64,000 bases of DNA from Rhodococcus sp. PAMC28707 (GCF_004795915.1 NZ_CP039253.1:2728001-2792000); one strand, 5' to 3'; counted from the first letter of the stretch, positions 12,149 to 22,221 are shown. The notes: generated by a model not told the origin, from the letters alone. Numbers and translations are program-made.

Positions 12149-13384
12149 ATGACCGAACCGACTCGCGCGAAAGCGTCACGCCGTCAACGGCGGAGTGCGA
12201 GCCAGCTTTTCATTGCAGCGCTGGTCGTATTCGGCATCATCGCCAGCATGTTGATGTTGTTCAGCGAAAATGTGCAGTGGCTGCGTGTGGGCTTGGTCTC
12301 AGCGTTGTGGGCCGCGATCATCGGTGCGTTCGCGATGACGAAGTATCGCCGCGAAGCAGTGGCCGACCAAACCCGGGCCAAGGATCTTCAGACTGTGTAC
12401 GAGCTCCAACTCGCCCGTGAGATTTCGGCTCGGCGGGAGTACGAACTCGGCGTGGAATCTCGCGTCCGGAGCGAGGTGGCCGTCGAGACCAGCGAGATCG
12501 CGGCTCTTCGAGCAGAACTGGCTCACCTACGCAACAACCTGCAACTACTGTTCGACGGCAACCTGCCCACTGAACGGGTGGCGCTGCGGGCCGACGCGAC
12601 GCGCGTGCAGGAGCTCGGCGGTCGCAGCTACGCCAGCTACCAGCCGGCACCTTCCGGTTTGTTCGTTCCCGGCAAATCTTCGCAGTCCTCTTCCCCGAGC
12701 ACCGAGGGCCCGAATGCCCCCGTGCCCGGACTTGGAACGCCGTACGACGAGCCCGTCACAGCCGAGACCTCGGTGCTCTATCCCGACGTCCCCATCGGTA
12801 GCGAGGACATGCCCGGCGTGGGTTCTGTGCCCAACGGGGGCTATGTGCCGAGCCAGCCGGCCCCTCGCGCAGAATCGCGATCCGAGGGCAGCGGTAGACG
12901 GGTACCCACACCACCGCACTCACCGACTCCGACACCACCGCTGGTGAGTGAGCCCGTCGGCTATTCGTCCGATCGGACGAAGGCCGTCGAAGCCGAAGAA
13001 CCGCTCGCGGCAGCCCAGGTTTCGGGCGCGAGTTCGCAGCCGTCTTCGAGCCAGCCGTCTTCGAGCCGCCAGCCGTCTTCGAGCCAGCTGCCGTACGCGA
13101 GCCGGGTGTTCGAGCCGGAGGTTGTTCCGGAGTCGACTGAACAACCCGCACCGGTTCCCGAGGAAGCTATGGCACCTGCGCCCGACTCGAACACCGAGGA
13201 CGTGGGAAGTCACGAAGATTCGGAGCCGGCTCCCGACCTTCCGAGGCGACGGCGTCGAGCCGAGCCGGATGGTGATGGCGCGGGTGCGCACTCCAATGGT
13301 CGTTCGGTGGCCGAGATCATGGCAGGAATGAAATCCAGCGACACCGAGCCGAGCGCACGTCGTCATCGACGCCGTGCCGACTGA
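12149..13384 (+). CDS. DUF6779-type membrane protein with coiled coil and disordered tail
   Basis: The 411-aa protein occupies the Rv3604c position of the M. tuberculosis order. Two membrane helices (about residues 20-37 and 44-62) are followed by a charged helical segment (residues 65-130, rich in E/R/A, probably a coiled coil). A long Pro/Ser/Glu-rich tail follows and ends in a basic patch (ARRHRRRAD). The tail holds three 15-bp repeats that encode QPSSS. The ATG at 12149 is chosen because it directly precedes a plausible cytoplasmic N-terminus; the frame is open further upstream through the previous gene. Function is unknown. Confidence 0.72.
   Translation: MTEPTRAKASRRQRRSASQLFIAALVVFGIIASMLMLFSENVQWLRVGLVSALWAAIIGAFAMTKYRREAVADQTRAKDLQTVYELQLAREISARREYELGVESRVRSEVAVETSEIAALRAELAHLRNNLQLLFDGNLPTERVALRADATRVQELGGRSYASYQPAPSGLFVPGKSSQSSSPSTEGPNAPVPGLGTPYDEPVTAETSVLYPDVPIGSEDMPGVGSVPNGGYVPSQPAPRAESRSEGSGRRVPTPPHSPTPTPPLVSEPVGYSSDRTKAVEAEEPLAAAQVSGASSQPSSSQPSSSRQPSSSQLPYASRVFEPEVVPESTEQPAPVPEEAMAPAPDSNTEDVGSHEDSEPAPDLPRRRRRAEPDGDGAGAHSNGRSVAEIMAGMKSSDTEPSARRHRRRAD
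13037..13084 (+). repeat. Three 15-bp in-frame repeats (QPSSS)
   Basis: The unit CAGCCGTCTTCGAGC occurs at 13037-13051, 13052-13066 and, after a 3-base insert, 13070-13084. It is inside the disordered tail of the DUF6779-type gene and keeps the reading frame, so copy number could vary without disrupting the protein. Confidence 0.85.
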
Positions 13385-13539
13385 CCTGCTGACATCTCGT
13401 CCGAACGCTGGACGCGGTACCGAAGGGTGAAATAGATCACTGCTCAGGCCGTGGCCCGAGGAATCCCGGTGCCGCTATCCTTCGTTCAGGACGTCTGGTA
13501 CCCGCCGAGCGGGACTGGAACGAACGAGAGGAAGTTTCG

Positions 13540-14484
13540 GTGACCTCACCTGAGTTCAGGAGTGGTACCCGCGGAATACCCCCAAGCTCTGCCGACCCGG
13601 CACCTGCGCGTTTGACCGTAGGTATCGTCTCCGCAGGACGGGTGGGTACCGCACTCGGCGAGGCTCTCGAGCGCGTCGGGCATGTCGTGTTCGGTTGTGC
13701 TGCGGTATCGGAAGAGTCCAAGGAGCGAGTACGCACGCGCCTGCCGGATTCGCAGATATTGCCTGTCGACGAGGTTGCCAGGCGTGCCGAGTTGTTGATC
13801 CTGGCCGTTCCGGACAACGAGTTGGCATCGATCGCTGCAGGGTTGGCGGCAACCGGTGTCGTTGCCCGGGGAAAGCTCGTGGTGCACACCTCCGGCGCGA
13901 ATGGCATCGGCATCCTCGCCCCGTTGGCCGCGCAAGGTGCGATACCGTTGGCCATTCACCCGGCCATGACATTCACCGGCGGGCCCGAGGACACCGATCG
14001 CCTGGCCGCTGCATGCTTCGGAATCACCGCAGCGGACGAGATCGGTTATGCCGTCGCGCAAGCATTGGTTCTGGAACTCGGTGGTGAACCGGTCCATGTT
14101 TCGGAAGAGAATCGGGCGCTCTACCACGCAGCGTTGGCTCACGGGTCCAATCACCTGGTCACTCTGGTTGCCGATGCCGTCGACGCGTTGCGAGTCGCAC
14201 TCGACGGTCCAGGCTTTCCCGGGATCGATTCCGAACCCGAAGCAGCGCAGCGGGTGCTGGGTCCGCTCGTGCGAGCTGCGTTGGACAACGCGTTGCGCCA
14301 CGGTCAGAGCGCTTTGACCGGGCCGGTGGCGCGCGGCGACGTTGCCGCCGTGCAGAAGCATCTGGACGTGCTCAGCGACGTCGATCCCGCGATTGCAGCG
14401 GGATACCGTGCGCTTTCGCTCAGATCCGCCCAACGCATGGGATCGAAGCCCGAACTCATCGAGATTTTGGAAGGCGAGTTATGA
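13540..14484 (+). CDS. Rossmann-like / DUF2520 oxidoreductase-type protein (Rv3603c-like)
   Basis: The N-terminal nucleotide-binding fold is visible in [19 protein letters not shown], and the C-terminal helical DUF2520 domain includes [20 protein letters not shown]. The segment [14 protein letters not shown] is conserved in the family. The start is GTG with GAGAGGAAG upstream. It is coupled to panC by a 4-base overlap, in the same place as Rv3603c. Pantothenate synthesis needs a ketopantoate reductase and none is present here, so an NADP-linked step in that pathway is a reasonable but unproven idea. Confidence 0.8.
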   Translation: MTSPEFRSGTRGIPPSSADPAPARLTVGIVSAGRVGTALGEALERVGHVVFGCAAVSEESKERVRTRLPDSQILPVDEVARRAELLILAVPDNELASIAAGLAATGVVARGKLVVHTSGANGIGILAPLAAQGAIPLAIHPAMTFTGGPEDTDRLAAACFGITAADEIGYAVAQALVLELGGEPVHVSEENRALYHAALAHGSNHLVTLVADAVDALRVALDGPGFPGIDSEPEAAQRVLGPLVRAALDNALRHGQSALTGPVARGDVAAVQKHLDVLSDVDPAIAAGYRALSLRSAQRMGSKPELIEILEGEL

Positions 14485-15383
14485 CCCTGGCAGGTAGCTA
14501 CAAGGCGGGGGAGTTGACAGTTCATCACGATCCGACTGTCGTCTCCGCGGTGTCGAAGGCACTACGCGGTGTCGGCAGGCAGATAGCGCTGGTGCCGACC
14601 ATGGGCGCGCTGCACGCCGGGCACATCCATTTGGTTCGGCAGGCCAAACGCACCGGGGCAGTGGTGTTCGTGTCGATCTTCGTGAACCCCTTGCAGTTCG
14701 GCGAAGGGGAAGACCTCGACGCCTATCCACGCACCCTCGACGCGGACGTGGAGTTGCTGGCAAGCGAAGGAGTCGAGATCGTCTTCGCCCCTTCGGTGTC
14801 GGATATGTACCCGGCCGGGCCACGTACGACAGTGCTCCCCGGTCCACTCGGCAGCGAGATGGAGGGTGCAAGCCGGCCGACGCATTTCGCCGGGATGCTC
14901 ACCGTGGTGACCAAGCTGTTGCAGATCACCTCCCCGCATGCAGCGTTCTTCGGTGAGAAGGATTACCAGCAGTTGACGTTGATCCGACAGTTGGTGCGAG
15001 ATCTGAACTTCGACGTGAAGATCTTCGGTGTCCCCACCGTGCGCGAGCAGGACGGTCTTGCACTGTCTTCTCGCAATCGCTATCTCGACGACGCCCAGCG
15101 TTCGGCAGCCATGGCATTGTCGGCGGCGCTGGTAGCCGGGGCTCACGCCGCAGCGGGCGGAGCCGAAGTGATTCTGGCTACTGCGGGCGAAGTGCTCGCG
15201 GCGGTGCCCGAGGTGAAGGTCGACTATCTCGAACTTCGAGGTGTCGATCTCGGACCTGCTCCCGAGCGTGGTGACGGTCGACTTCTCGTGGCCGCCACGC
15301 TGGGCACCACCCGACTCATCGACAACGTCGGTGTCGCTGTCGGGACCGGCTTTCTCGAATACCCCGACGACCCGAAGAATTGA
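14481..15383 (+). CDS. panC: Pantothenate synthetase (pantoate-beta-alanine ligase)
   Basis: The enzyme condenses pantoate and beta-alanine with ATP. The nucleotidyl-transferase motif [14 protein letters not shown], the [18 protein letters not shown] segment, [17 protein letters not shown] and LSSRNRYL are all present. The ATG overlaps the preceding stop (ATGA). At 300 aa it matches the actinobacterial enzyme. panD follows after 11 bp. Confidence 0.96.
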   Translation: MTLAGSYKAGELTVHHDPTVVSAVSKALRGVGRQIALVPTMGALHAGHIHLVRQAKRTGAVVFVSIFVNPLQFGEGEDLDAYPRTLDADVELLASEGVEIVFAPSVSDMYPAGPRTTVLPGPLGSEMEGASRPTHFAGMLTVVTKLLQITSPHAAFFGEKDYQQLTLIRQLVRDLNFDVKIFGVPTVREQDGLALSSRNRYLDDAQRSAAMALSAALVAGAHAAAGGAEVILATAGEVLAAVPEVKVDYLELRGVDLGPAPERGDGRLLVAATLGTTRLIDNVGVAVGTGFLEYPDDPKN

Positions 15384-15394
15384 AGGGATAGAAC

Positions 15395-15826
15395 ATGTTT
15401 CGCACAATGATGAAGTCCAAGATTCATCGCGCGACCGTAACCCACGCGGACCTGCACTACGTAGGTTCGGTGACCGTGGACCAGGACCTGATGGAGGCGG
15501 CCGATCTGCTCGAAGGTGAGCAGGTGACCATCGTCGACATCGACAACGGCGCACGGTTGGAAACCTATGTCATCACCGGCGAGCGTGGCAGTGGGGTGAT
15601 CGGCATCAACGGTGCTGCAGCACATCTGGTCGATCCTGGTGATCTCGTCATTATCATTGCCTACGGCGTGATGAACGAGCAGGAATGCAAGGATTACGCA
15701 CCCCGCGTGGTGTTCGTCGACGAGAAGAACAATCCCGTAGAACTCGGTAGTGACCCTGCATATGCACCCGAGGGTTCGGGTCTGATCACCCCTCGCACGC
15801 TCCGTGCCGATTCCGTACTGGTGTAA
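15395..15826 (+). CDS. panD: Aspartate 1-decarboxylase precursor
   Basis: The enzyme makes beta-alanine for PanC. It is a proenzyme that cleaves itself between Gly24 and Ser25 to give the pyruvoyl group; those residues are in [13 protein letters not shown]. Its position directly after panC and before coaX gives a CoA-precursor operon. The C-terminal extension of about 25 residues beyond the beta-barrel is usual for actinobacteria. Confidence 0.96.
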   Translation: MFRTMMKSKIHRATVTHADLHYVGSVTVDQDLMEAADLLEGEQVTIVDIDNGARLETYVITGERGSGVIGINGAAAHLVDPGDLVIIIAYGVMNEQECKDYAPRVVFVDEKNNPVELGSDPAYAPEGSGLITPRTLRADSVLV

Positions 15827-15828
15827 AG

Positions 15829-16629
15829 ATGCTGCTTGCGATCGACATTCGCAACACATCGATGACACTCGGCCTGTTCAGTGGCAGTGGTGATCACGCG
15901 AAGTTGTTGCGTGATTGGCGAATGCGTACGGATTCGCGAATAACGGCGGACGAGCTGGCATTGATGCTCCGCGGCCTTCTCGGCGACGACGTCGACCAGA
16001 TCACCGGTGTGAGTGCCCTGTCGACCGTCCCTTCGGTGCTGCGGGAAATGCGGACGATGCTGACCCGTTACTGGGAGCACATTCCGCACGTCGTCGTCGA
16101 ACCTGGTGTGCGAACGGGTGTTCCGCTGTTGGTCGACAATCCCAAGGAGGTCGGCGCCGATCGGATCGTCAACACCCTTGCGGCGCACGATTTGTACGGT
16201 AGCGCCTGCATCGTGGTCGATTTCGGCACCACCACCTGTGTCGATGTCGTCTCTGCCAAAGGCGAATTCCTCGGCGGTGCCATTGCGCCCGGATTGGAGA
16301 TCTCCACTGCGGCAATGTCTTCCAGATCGGCAGCATTACGGGAGATCGAATTGGTGCGGCCCCGCTCGGTGGTCGGGAAGAATACCGTCGAATGCATGCA
16401 GTCCGGTGCCGTGTTCGGGTTCGCCGGATTGGTCGATGGGTTGATCGCCCGCATCCGTGGTGAACTCGCCGACTTCTCCGGTCCGGAGGTGGCCGTGATC
16501 GGTACCGGCGCCAGTGCCCCGCTCATCATGGGGGAGAGCAGTGCAATCGAGCATCACGAGCCCGACCTGACGCTCGAGGGCCTGCGACTGGTCTACGAGC
16601 GCAATCTTGCGAAACGACGCATGCGCTAG
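15829..16629 (+). CDS. coaX: Type III pantothenate kinase
   Basis: The enzyme phosphorylates pantothenate, the committed step to CoA. The N-terminal phosphate loop is [13 protein letters not shown] (DxRNT, as in mycobacterial CoaX), and the second ASKHA motif is [24 protein letters not shown] and [12 protein letters not shown] are also typical. It starts 2 bp after the panD stop. The length is 266 aa. Confidence 0.95.
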   Translation: MLLAIDIRNTSMTLGLFSGSGDHAKLLRDWRMRTDSRITADELALMLRGLLGDDVDQITGVSALSTVPSVLREMRTMLTRYWEHIPHVVVEPGVRTGVPLLVDNPKEVGADRIVNTLAAHDLYGSACIVVDFGTTTCVDVVSAKGEFLGGAIAPGLEISTAAMSSRSAALREIELVRPRSVVGKNTVECMQSGAVFGFAGLVDGLIARIRGELADFSGPEVAVIGTGASAPLIMGESSAIEHHEPDLTLEGLRLVYERNLAKRRMR

Positions 16630-16665
16630 CGCTAGCGGGCGGGGTGTGTAACAATATTTCTCGTG

Positions 16666-16704
16666 ATGACGTGCATGGGACCCCAGGAGTGTTGTCGAGG
16701 CTGA
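16666..16704 (+). CDS. Putative Cys-Cys leader peptide of the cysteine dioxygenase operon
   Basis: This is a 12-codon frame, M-T-C-M-G-P-Q-E-C-C-R-G-stop, with tandem TGT TGT Cys codons at 16690-16695 just before the stop. An in-frame GTG at 16663 is another possible start. There is no Shine-Dalgarno sequence, and the AT-rich stretch TAACAATATTT (16649-16659) a few bases upstream fits a -10 region for a leaderless message. Cys-rich leaderless small frames that act as cysteine-responsive attenuators have been reported in mycobacteria. Here the downstream genes are cysteine dioxygenase and a rhodanese, so the theme fits. Translation has not been shown. Confidence 0.55.
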   Translation: MTCMGPQECCRG

Positions 16705-16715
16705 TCGCTGCCTCG
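16696..16715 (+). promoter_or_regulatory. Hairpin immediately after the Cys-Cys codons (attenuator candidate)
   Basis: CGAGGC (16696-16701) and GCCTCG (16710-16715) pair perfectly around an 8-base loop that contains the leader-peptide stop. A ribosome paused on the Cys codons would cover the 5' arm. The cysteine dioxygenase ribosome site GGAGT (16732-16736) is followed by ACTCC (16737-16741), which could also pair with a second GGAGT inside the leader (16686-16690). Alternative folding is therefore possible. Confidence 0.45.
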
Positions 16716-16743
16716 TTCAAACATCGACTCTGGAGTACTCCCC

Positions 16744-17325
16744 GTGCTTTCCACACCTGTCTTTACTTCCTCACCGGTGCGCTCTTCGTCCAGCCGCGCC
16801 CGTTCCGCGCCTCAACTTTCTCTACCTACTCGGCTCAGGCCGCATGACTTACTGCGCATCACCGATCAGGGCGCTTCGGACGTGCTGGACGGCCGATTCG
16901 ACGACATCTTGCCCGAGAGCGGTCTCTGGCCGACCGAAGAACGCTGGGCGACTCGTTTGCACGCCGACGACGACCTGGACGTCTGGCTCATAAGCTGGGT
17001 ACCGGACAGGTCCACCGAACTTCATGATCACGCGGGCTCGATCGGCGCTTTGACCGTCCTCAGTGGCTCCCTCGTCGAATCTCGTTGGGCTGGAAATGAA
17101 CTGAAGATTCGGCACCTCGATGCTGGGGATCAAGCGTCGTTCCCGCTCGGATGGGTCCACGACGTCGTGCACGCACCGGACGACACCGCGCGCGGCCCGA
17201 CCCTCAGCGTTCACGCGTACTCGCCACCGCTGACAGCAATGTCCTACTACGAAGTCACCGAGCACTCCTCGCTCCGAAGAACCCGTACCGAGCTGACCGA
17301 CGAACCCGAAGGTGCATCGAAATGA
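16744..17325 (+). CDS. Cysteine dioxygenase (type I family, cupin)
   Basis: This is a non-haem iron enzyme that oxidises cysteine to cysteine sulfinate. The cupin iron site is visible in STELHDHAGSIGALTVL (HxH) and in LGWVHDVVHAPDD (third His), and the C-terminal SVHAYSPPLTAMSYYE is typical of bacterial enzymes. The GTG start has GGAGT seven bases upstream. The first 28 residues are Ser/Arg/Pro-rich and probably disordered. It overlaps the rhodanese gene by 4 bases (ATGA), and a leader peptide with Cys-Cys precedes it. Confidence 0.88.
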   Translation: MLSTPVFTSSPVRSSSSRARSAPQLSLPTRLRPHDLLRITDQGASDVLDGRFDDILPESGLWPTEERWATRLHADDDLDVWLISWVPDRSTELHDHAGSIGALTVLSGSLVESRWAGNELKIRHLDAGDQASFPLGWVHDVVHAPDDTARGPTLSVHAYSPPLTAMSYYEVTEHSSLRRTRTELTDEPEGASK

Positions 17326-17744
17326 CGATCGTCGAAATGTTGGATCAGGCGCGCAGCCGCATCGAGCGCACCACCGTCTTCGAGCTGCGCGACGCGATTG
17401 CGCGTGGTGCCATCGTCGTCGACATTCGGCCTCAGGCCCAACGTGCCGTCGAGGGCACGCTGCCCGGCGCGCTTGCCATCGAGCGCAACGTGCTGGAGTG
17501 GCGCCTGGATCCGACGAGTGATGCCCGGCTCTCAGTCGCAGTCGATCACGACGTCGAGTGGATCGTCATCTGCTCCGAGGGTTACACCTCCAGCCTCGCC
17601 GCGGCGTCGTTGCAGGATTTGGGGCTCACGAAGGCCAGCGACCTCGTCGGCGGATATCAGGCACTGAAGTCAGCCGGGCTGCTCGGCGTGCTGACCAAAG
17701 CCAAGCACGCCGTCCGTGAGGCAAAGGCCGTCAGTGCGCACTGA
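17322..17744 (+). CDS. Single-domain rhodanese (sulfurtransferase)
   Basis: The 140-aa protein has one rhodanese domain: VVDIRPQAQRAVEGTLPGALAIERNVLEWR, then the active-site loop ICSEGYTSSLAAASL with the catalytic Cys, and DLVGGYQALKSAGLL at the end. It probably moves sulfane sulfur to cyanide or another thiol acceptor. Translational coupling to cysteine dioxygenase suggests a joint role in disposing of, or rerouting, cysteine sulfur. The exact acceptor is unknown. Confidence 0.88.
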   Translation: MTIVEMLDQARSRIERTTVFELRDAIARGAIVVDIRPQAQRAVEGTLPGALAIERNVLEWRLDPTSDARLSVAVDHDVEWIVICSEGYTSSLAAASLQDLGLTKASDLVGGYQALKSAGLLGVLTKAKHAVREAKAVSAH

Positions 17745-17783
17745 TTCTCCTGTTGTGGGGTTCGACAGATAAAGTGTGCGTCT

Positions 17784-19304
17784 GTGACTGATTCAGCTTC
17801 CTCCACTGCCGACGACACTCCGGAACAGATTCGGATCCGTCGCGCCAAGCGGGACCGGTTGCTCGAACAGGGACGTGAGGCGTACCCAGTGTCCGTAGCG
17901 CGGACGCACACGTTGCTCGAGATTCGTGACCGGTACTCGAACCTCGAAGCTGATGCGAAGACTGGCGTGCTCGTCGGAGTCGCCGGTCGCGTAATTTTCG
18001 TCCGCAACACCGGAAAGTTGTGTTTCGCCACTCTCCAGGAAGGCGACGGAACTCAACTCCAGGCAATGATCAGCCTCGCGGGTGTCGGTGAGGATGCTTT
18101 GGCGGCGTGGAAGTCGGACGTCGATCTCGGTGACTTCGTCTTCGTACACGGCGAGGTCATCAGCTCCCGTCGCGGCGAGCTCAGCGTGATGGCCGATTCG
18201 TGGGAGATCGCCTCGAAGGCTCTCCGGCCGCTCCCGGTGGCGCACAAGGAATTGAACGAAGAGACGCGTATCCGGCAGCGATACCTGGATCTGATCACGC
18301 GCCCGGAAGCCCGCGTGGTCGCCCGCAAGCGCATCGCCGTCGTACGCGAACTGCGCAACGCACTGGAGCGACGGGGCTTCCTCGAAGTCGAGACCCCGAT
18401 GCTGCAGACCTTGCATGGTGGCGCTGCCGCTCGTCCCTTCGTCACTCATTCCAATACACTCGATACCGACCTGTTTCTCCGTATCGCACCCGAACTGTTT
18501 CTCAAGCGCTGCGTCGTGGGCGGCATCGAGAAGGTTTTCGAGATCAACCGCAACTTCCGTAACGAAGGTGCCGACTCCTCGCACTCTCCCGAATTCGCGA
18601 TGCTCGAAACCTACGAGGCGTACGGAACCTACGACGACTCGGCGAAGATGACCCGTGAGCTCATCCAAGAGGTTGCCGAGGCCGCGCTCGGAACGCAGGT
18701 GATCCTGCTGCCCGACGGCACGACCTACGACATGAGCGGTGAGTGGACGACACTCGAGATGTACCCGTCCCTGTCGGAGGCACTCGGCATCGTCGTGACG
18801 CCCGATACCACGGTCGAGGAACTCTTGGCCCTCGCTGAGAAGATCGGAGTCGACGTGCCACTCAAGGACGGCAAGTCGATCTACGGTCACGGCAAGCTCG
18901 TCGAGGAGTTGTGGGAGAACCAGATCGGTAACGATTTGTTCGCGCCGACCTTCGTTCGCGACTTCCCCGTCGAGACGTCTCCGCTGACTCGTCAGCACCG
19001 AAGCAAGCCGGGCGTCACCGAGAAGTGGGATCTCTACATCCGCGGGTTCGAACTGGCGACGGGTTACTCCGAACTGGTCGACCCGGTCATCCAGCGGGAG
19101 CGTTTCGAAGATCAAGCACGTCAGGCTGCGGCCGGCGATGACGAGGCCATGGTTCTCGACGAGGACTTCCTGGCCGCGATGGAGCAGGGCATGCCTCCGA
19201 CCACGGGCACAGGTATGGGAATCGACAGGCTCCTCATGGCGCTGACAGGGCTAGGTATCCGAGAGACCATTCTGTTTCCGATCGTGAAGCCGTCTCAGGG
19301 CTGA
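17784..19304 (+). CDS. lysS: Lysyl-tRNA synthetase (class II)
   Basis: The N-terminal OB-fold anticodon domain ([21 protein letters not shown]) is followed by the class II catalytic core: motif 1 around [12 protein letters not shown], motif 2 [13 protein letters not shown] and motif 3 [13 protein letters not shown]. The start is GTG and the length of 506 aa is normal. It lies upstream of clpC as in M. tuberculosis, but the lsr2 gene that separates them there is missing. Confidence 0.95.
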   Translation: MTDSASSTADDTPEQIRIRRAKRDRLLEQGREAYPVSVARTHTLLEIRDRYSNLEADAKTGVLVGVAGRVIFVRNTGKLCFATLQEGDGTQLQAMISLAGVGEDALAAWKSDVDLGDFVFVHGEVISSRRGELSVMADSWEIASKALRPLPVAHKELNEETRIRQRYLDLITRPEARVVARKRIAVVRELRNALERRGFLEVETPMLQTLHGGAAARPFVTHSNTLDTDLFLRIAPELFLKRCVVGGIEKVFEINRNFRNEGADSSHSPEFAMLETYEAYGTYDDSAKMTRELIQEVAEAALGTQVILLPDGTTYDMSGEWTTLEMYPSLSEALGIVVTPDTTVEELLALAEKIGVDVPLKDGKSIYGHGKLVEELWENQIGNDLFAPTFVRDFPVETSPLTRQHRSKPGVTEKWDLYIRGFELATGYSELVDPVIQRERFEDQARQAAAGDDEAMVLDEDFLAAMEQGMPPTTGTGMGIDRLLMALTGLGIRETILFPIVKPSQG

Positions 19305-19322
19305 CTTGCGAGCAAAGTTTAT

Positions 19323-19340
19323 TGTTCGCCAACAGCGGAC
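19323..19340 (+). promoter_or_regulatory. ClgR-type operator upstream of clpC
   Basis: TGTTCGCCAACAGCGGAC contains the dyad CGC-N5-GCG with the flanking bases expected for ClgR, the activator of clp genes in corynebacteria, mycobacteria and streptomycetes. Matching it to the published corynebacterial consensus from memory leaves one mismatch. The site is about 290 bp before the clpC start. Confidence 0.55.
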
Positions 19341-19348
19341 ACTCGAGG

Positions 19349-19375
19349 GGAAACGAATTGCCCCGACGGTGCGTT
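19349..19375 (+). promoter_or_regulatory. SigH-type promoter upstream of clpC
   Basis: GGAAA (19349-19353) is separated by 18 bases from CGTT (19372-19375). This fits the oxidative/heat-stress SigH pattern (GGAA-N18-20-GTT). It lies 9 bp downstream of the ClgR-type site, so both could act on one transcript. It has not been tested. Confidence 0.45.
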
Positions 19376-19613
19376 ATGAACAGTAAGCAGGCACATAGGT
19401 CCGTCGCTACAGATCAGAGATGACCTGTAGAGGGGGTCGAGGGTCGGCAAGTGAACCTCCGGCCAACTAGAGTAAGGCTGGAGGCGTGGATACCTTTCGG
19501 CATCTACGTGAGACTTACCTTCAAATGCCGGCGAACCCGATTAACCAAATACCGTGGTGCTAGAAGACCTGGTGGGCGGAGTGCTACCACCCACCGAGAA
19601 GTGAGGGAGAGCG

Positions 19614-22154
19614 ATGTTCGAGAGGTTCACCGATCGCGCGCGGCGTGTTGTCGTCCTGGCTCAAGAAGAAGCCCGGATGCTCAACCACAACTACATCGGC
19701 ACGGAACACATCCTGCTCGGCCTCATCCACGAGGGTGAGGGCGTCGCAGCGAAGTCTCTGGAGTCGCTGGGTATCTCCCTTGAAGGAGTCCGCAGCCAGG
19801 TCGAGGAGATCATCGGTCAGGGCCAGCAGGCTCCGTCCGGTCATATCCCGTTCACCCCGCGCGCCAAGAAAGTACTCGAGCTCAGTCTGCGTGAAGCACT
19901 GCAGCTCGGCCACAACTACATCGGCACCGAGCACATCCTGCTGGGTCTGATCCGCGAAGGCGAAGGCGTCGCGGCACAGGTACTGGTCAAGCTCGGAGCC
20001 GACCTGAACCGGGTGCGTCAGCAGGTCATCCAGCTGCTCTCCGGTTACCAGGGCAAGGAACCGTCCGAGAGTGGTAGTGGACGCGGCGATGCAGGTACGC
20101 CGTCGACGTCGCTGGTTCTCGATCAGTTCGGTCGCAACCTGACCCAGGCTGCACTCGAAGGCAAATTGGACCCGGTCATCGGTCGCGCGAAGGAAATCGA
20201 GCGCGTCATGCAGGTGCTGAGCCGTCGTACGAAGAACAACCCTGTTCTGATCGGTGAGCCCGGTGTGGGTAAGACCGCTGTTGTCGAGGGCCTGGCTCAG
20301 GCGATCGTCAACGGTGAGGTCCCCGAGACACTCAAGGACAAGCAGCTCTACTCCCTCGACCTCGGTTCGTTGGTTGCCGGTAGCCGATACCGCGGTGACT
20401 TCGAAGAGCGCCTGAAGAAGGTTCTCAAGGAGATCAACACCCGCGGCGACATCATCCTGTTCATCGACGAACTGCACACTTTGGTGGGTGCCGGTGCGGC
20501 CGAGGGTGCTATCGACGCGGCCTCGATCCTCAAGCCGAAGCTCGCTCGCGGTGAGCTGCAGACCATCGGTGCCACCACTCTCGACGAGTACCGAAAGTAC
20601 ATCGAGAAGGATGCCGCTCTCGAGCGTCGTTTCCAGCCGGTCCAGGTCGGCGAGCCGAACGTCGAGCACACCATCGAGATCCTGAAGGGTCTTCGCGATC
20701 GGTACGAGGCGCATCACCGCGTCTCCATCACCGACGGTGCTCTCGTCGCAGCTGCCACGTTGGCTGATCGTTACATCAATGATCGATTCCTGCCGGACAA
20801 GGCGATCGACCTGATCGACGAGGCCGGCGCGCGGATGCGCATCCGTCGAATGACTGCTCCACCAGACCTGCGCGAGTTCGACGACAAGATCGCCGACGCA
20901 CGTCGGGAGAAGGAGTCCGCGATCGACGCGCAGGACTTCGAGAAGGCTGCAAACCTGCGCGACAAGGAGAAGCAGCTCGTCTCCCAGCGCGCCGAGCGTG
21001 AGAAGCAGTGGCGTAGCGGTGACCTCGACGTGGTCGCCGAGGTCGACGACAACGAGATCGCCGAGGTCCTCGGAAACTGGACCGGCATCCCCGTGTTCAA
21101 GCTCACCGAGGAAGAGACCACTCGTCTGCTCCGCATGGAAGATGAACTGCACAAGCGGATCATCGGCCAGGTAGAGGCAGTCAAGGCCGTCTCGAAGGCA
21201 ATCCGTCGTACTCGTGCAGGACTGAAGGATCCGAAGCGTCCGTCGGGCTCGTTCATCTTCGCCGGCCCGTCCGGTGTCGGTAAGACCGAGCTGTCGAAGG
21301 CACTGGCGAACTTCCTGTTCGGCGAGGACGACGCCCTCATCCAGATCGACATGGGCGAGTTCCACGATCGCTTCACCGCGTCGCGGCTGTTCGGTGCTCC
21401 TCCCGGCTACGTCGGGTACGAAGAGGGCGGCCAGCTCACCGAAAAGGTTCGCCGCAAGCCGTTCTCCGTCGTCCTGTTCGACGAGATCGAGAAGGCACAC
21501 CAGGAGATCTACAACACGCTCCTGCAGGTGCTCGAAGATGGTCGTCTCACCGACGGCCAGGGACGCACGGTCGACTTCAAGAACACCGTGCTGATCTTCA
21601 CCTCTAACCTCGGTACCTCGGACATCTCGAAGGCCGTTGGTCTCGGCTTCTCCTCGGGTGAAGGCACCGGATCGAACTACGAGCGGATGAAGCTCAAGGT
21701 CAACGACGAGCTGAAGAAGCACTTCCGCCCGGAGTTCCTCAACCGTATCGACGACATCGTCGTGTTCCACCAGCTCACCAAGGACGAGATCGTCCAGATG
21801 GTCGACCTCATGCTCAACCGAGTCGAAGGTGCGCTCAAGAACAAGGACATGTCGCTCGAGGTCACCGAGAAGGCCAAGTCCCTGCTGGCCAAGCGTGGAT
21901 TCGACCCGGTACTGGGAGCGCGGCCACTGCGTCGCACCATCCAGCGCGAGATCGAGGACGCGTTGTCGGAGAAGATCCTGTTCGGCGAGGTCGAAGCCGG
22001 CCAGATCATCCTGGTCGACGTCGAGAACTGGGATGGCGAAGGCTCGGGCGAGGACGCGAAGTTCACGTTCCGCGGCGAGAAGAAGCCGATCAGTGTCCCT
22101 GACGAACTGCCCGTCGACCTGGCCAAGGCCACCGGCGACAGCGACAGCGACTAG
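19614..22154 (+). CDS. clpC: ATP-dependent Clp protease ATPase subunit ClpC
   Basis: This is the unfoldase that feeds ClpP1P2. Two Clp-N repeats (about residues 1-140, each with [14 protein letters not shown]) are followed by AAA-1 with Walker [10 protein letters not shown] near residue 214. A UVR-type middle segment ([21 protein letters not shown] region) comes next. AAA-2 has Walker [10 protein letters not shown] near 551 and the ClpP-contacting LGFSS segment. The start ATG has GAGGGAG upstream and the length of 846 aa matches mycobacterial ClpC1. A terminator follows. Confidence 0.97.
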   Translation: MFERFTDRARRVVVLAQEEARMLNHNYIGTEHILLGLIHEGEGVAAKSLESLGISLEGVRSQVEEIIGQGQQAPSGHIPFTPRAKKVLELSLREALQLGHNYIGTEHILLGLIREGEGVAAQVLVKLGADLNRVRQQVIQLLSGYQGKEPSESGSGRGDAGTPSTSLVLDQFGRNLTQAALEGKLDPVIGRAKEIERVMQVLSRRTKNNPVLIGEPGVGKTAVVEGLAQAIVNGEVPETLKDKQLYSLDLGSLVAGSRYRGDFEERLKKVLKEINTRGDIILFIDELHTLVGAGAAEGAIDAASILKPKLARGELQTIGATTLDEYRKYIEKDAALERRFQPVQVGEPNVEHTIEILKGLRDRYEAHHRVSITDGALVAAATLADRYINDRFLPDKAIDLIDEAGARMRIRRMTAPPDLREFDDKIADARREKESAIDAQDFEKAANLRDKEKQLVSQRAEREKQWRSGDLDVVAEVDDNEIAEVLGNWTGIPVFKLTEEETTRLLRMEDELHKRIIGQVEAVKAVSKAIRRTRAGLKDPKRPSGSFIFAGPSGVGKTELSKALANFLFGEDDALIQIDMGEFHDRFTASRLFGAPPGYVGYEEGGQLTEKVRRKPFSVVLFDEIEKAHQEIYNTLLQVLEDGRLTDGQGRTVDFKNTVLIFTSNLGTSDISKAVGLGFSSGEGTGSNYERMKLKVNDELKKHFRPEFLNRIDDIVVFHQLTKDEIVQMVDLMLNRVEGALKNKDMSLEVTEKAKSLLAKRGFDPVLGARPLRRTIQREIEDALSEKILFGEVEAGQIILVDVENWDGEGSGEDAKFTFRGEKKPISVPDELPVDLAKATGDSDSD

Positions 22155-22184
22155 TCGGTAGCTTCGACTCAGTAGTTTCGGCCC

Positions 22185-22221
22185 AGCGGGCCGTGCTCCG
22201 AAAGGGGTGCGGCCCGCTTTG
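22185..22221 (+). terminator. Intrinsic terminator of clpC
   Basis: AGCGGGCCG (22185-22193) pairs perfectly with CGGCCCGCT (22210-22218), followed by TTTG. It stands 30 bp after the clpC stop. Confidence 0.85.

Larger units (their letters stand above)
19305..19613 (+). other. lysS-clpC intergenic: clpC control region, no lsr2
   Basis: In these 309 bases no open frame encodes an Lsr2-like protein. Besides the ClgR-type and SigH-type sites listed separately, there is TAGAGT (19468-19473), a possible housekeeping -10. There is also an inverted repeat, CTACAG...CTGTAG. A hairpin (GGTGGG at 19571-19576 with CCCACC at 19590-19595) stands just before the clpC ribosome site GAGGGAG. Confidence 0.5.

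Noticed and set aside
16644..16847. 67-codon frame overlapping the cysteine dioxygenase start
   Set aside because: It has no family match and lies in a different frame from the dioxygenase. The shorter Cys-Cys frame and the dioxygenase GTG with GGAGT explain the region better.
19451..19738. 95-codon frame between lysS and clpC, checked as a possible lsr2
   Set aside because: It is Arg-rich without Lsr2 motifs and runs into clpC in another frame.
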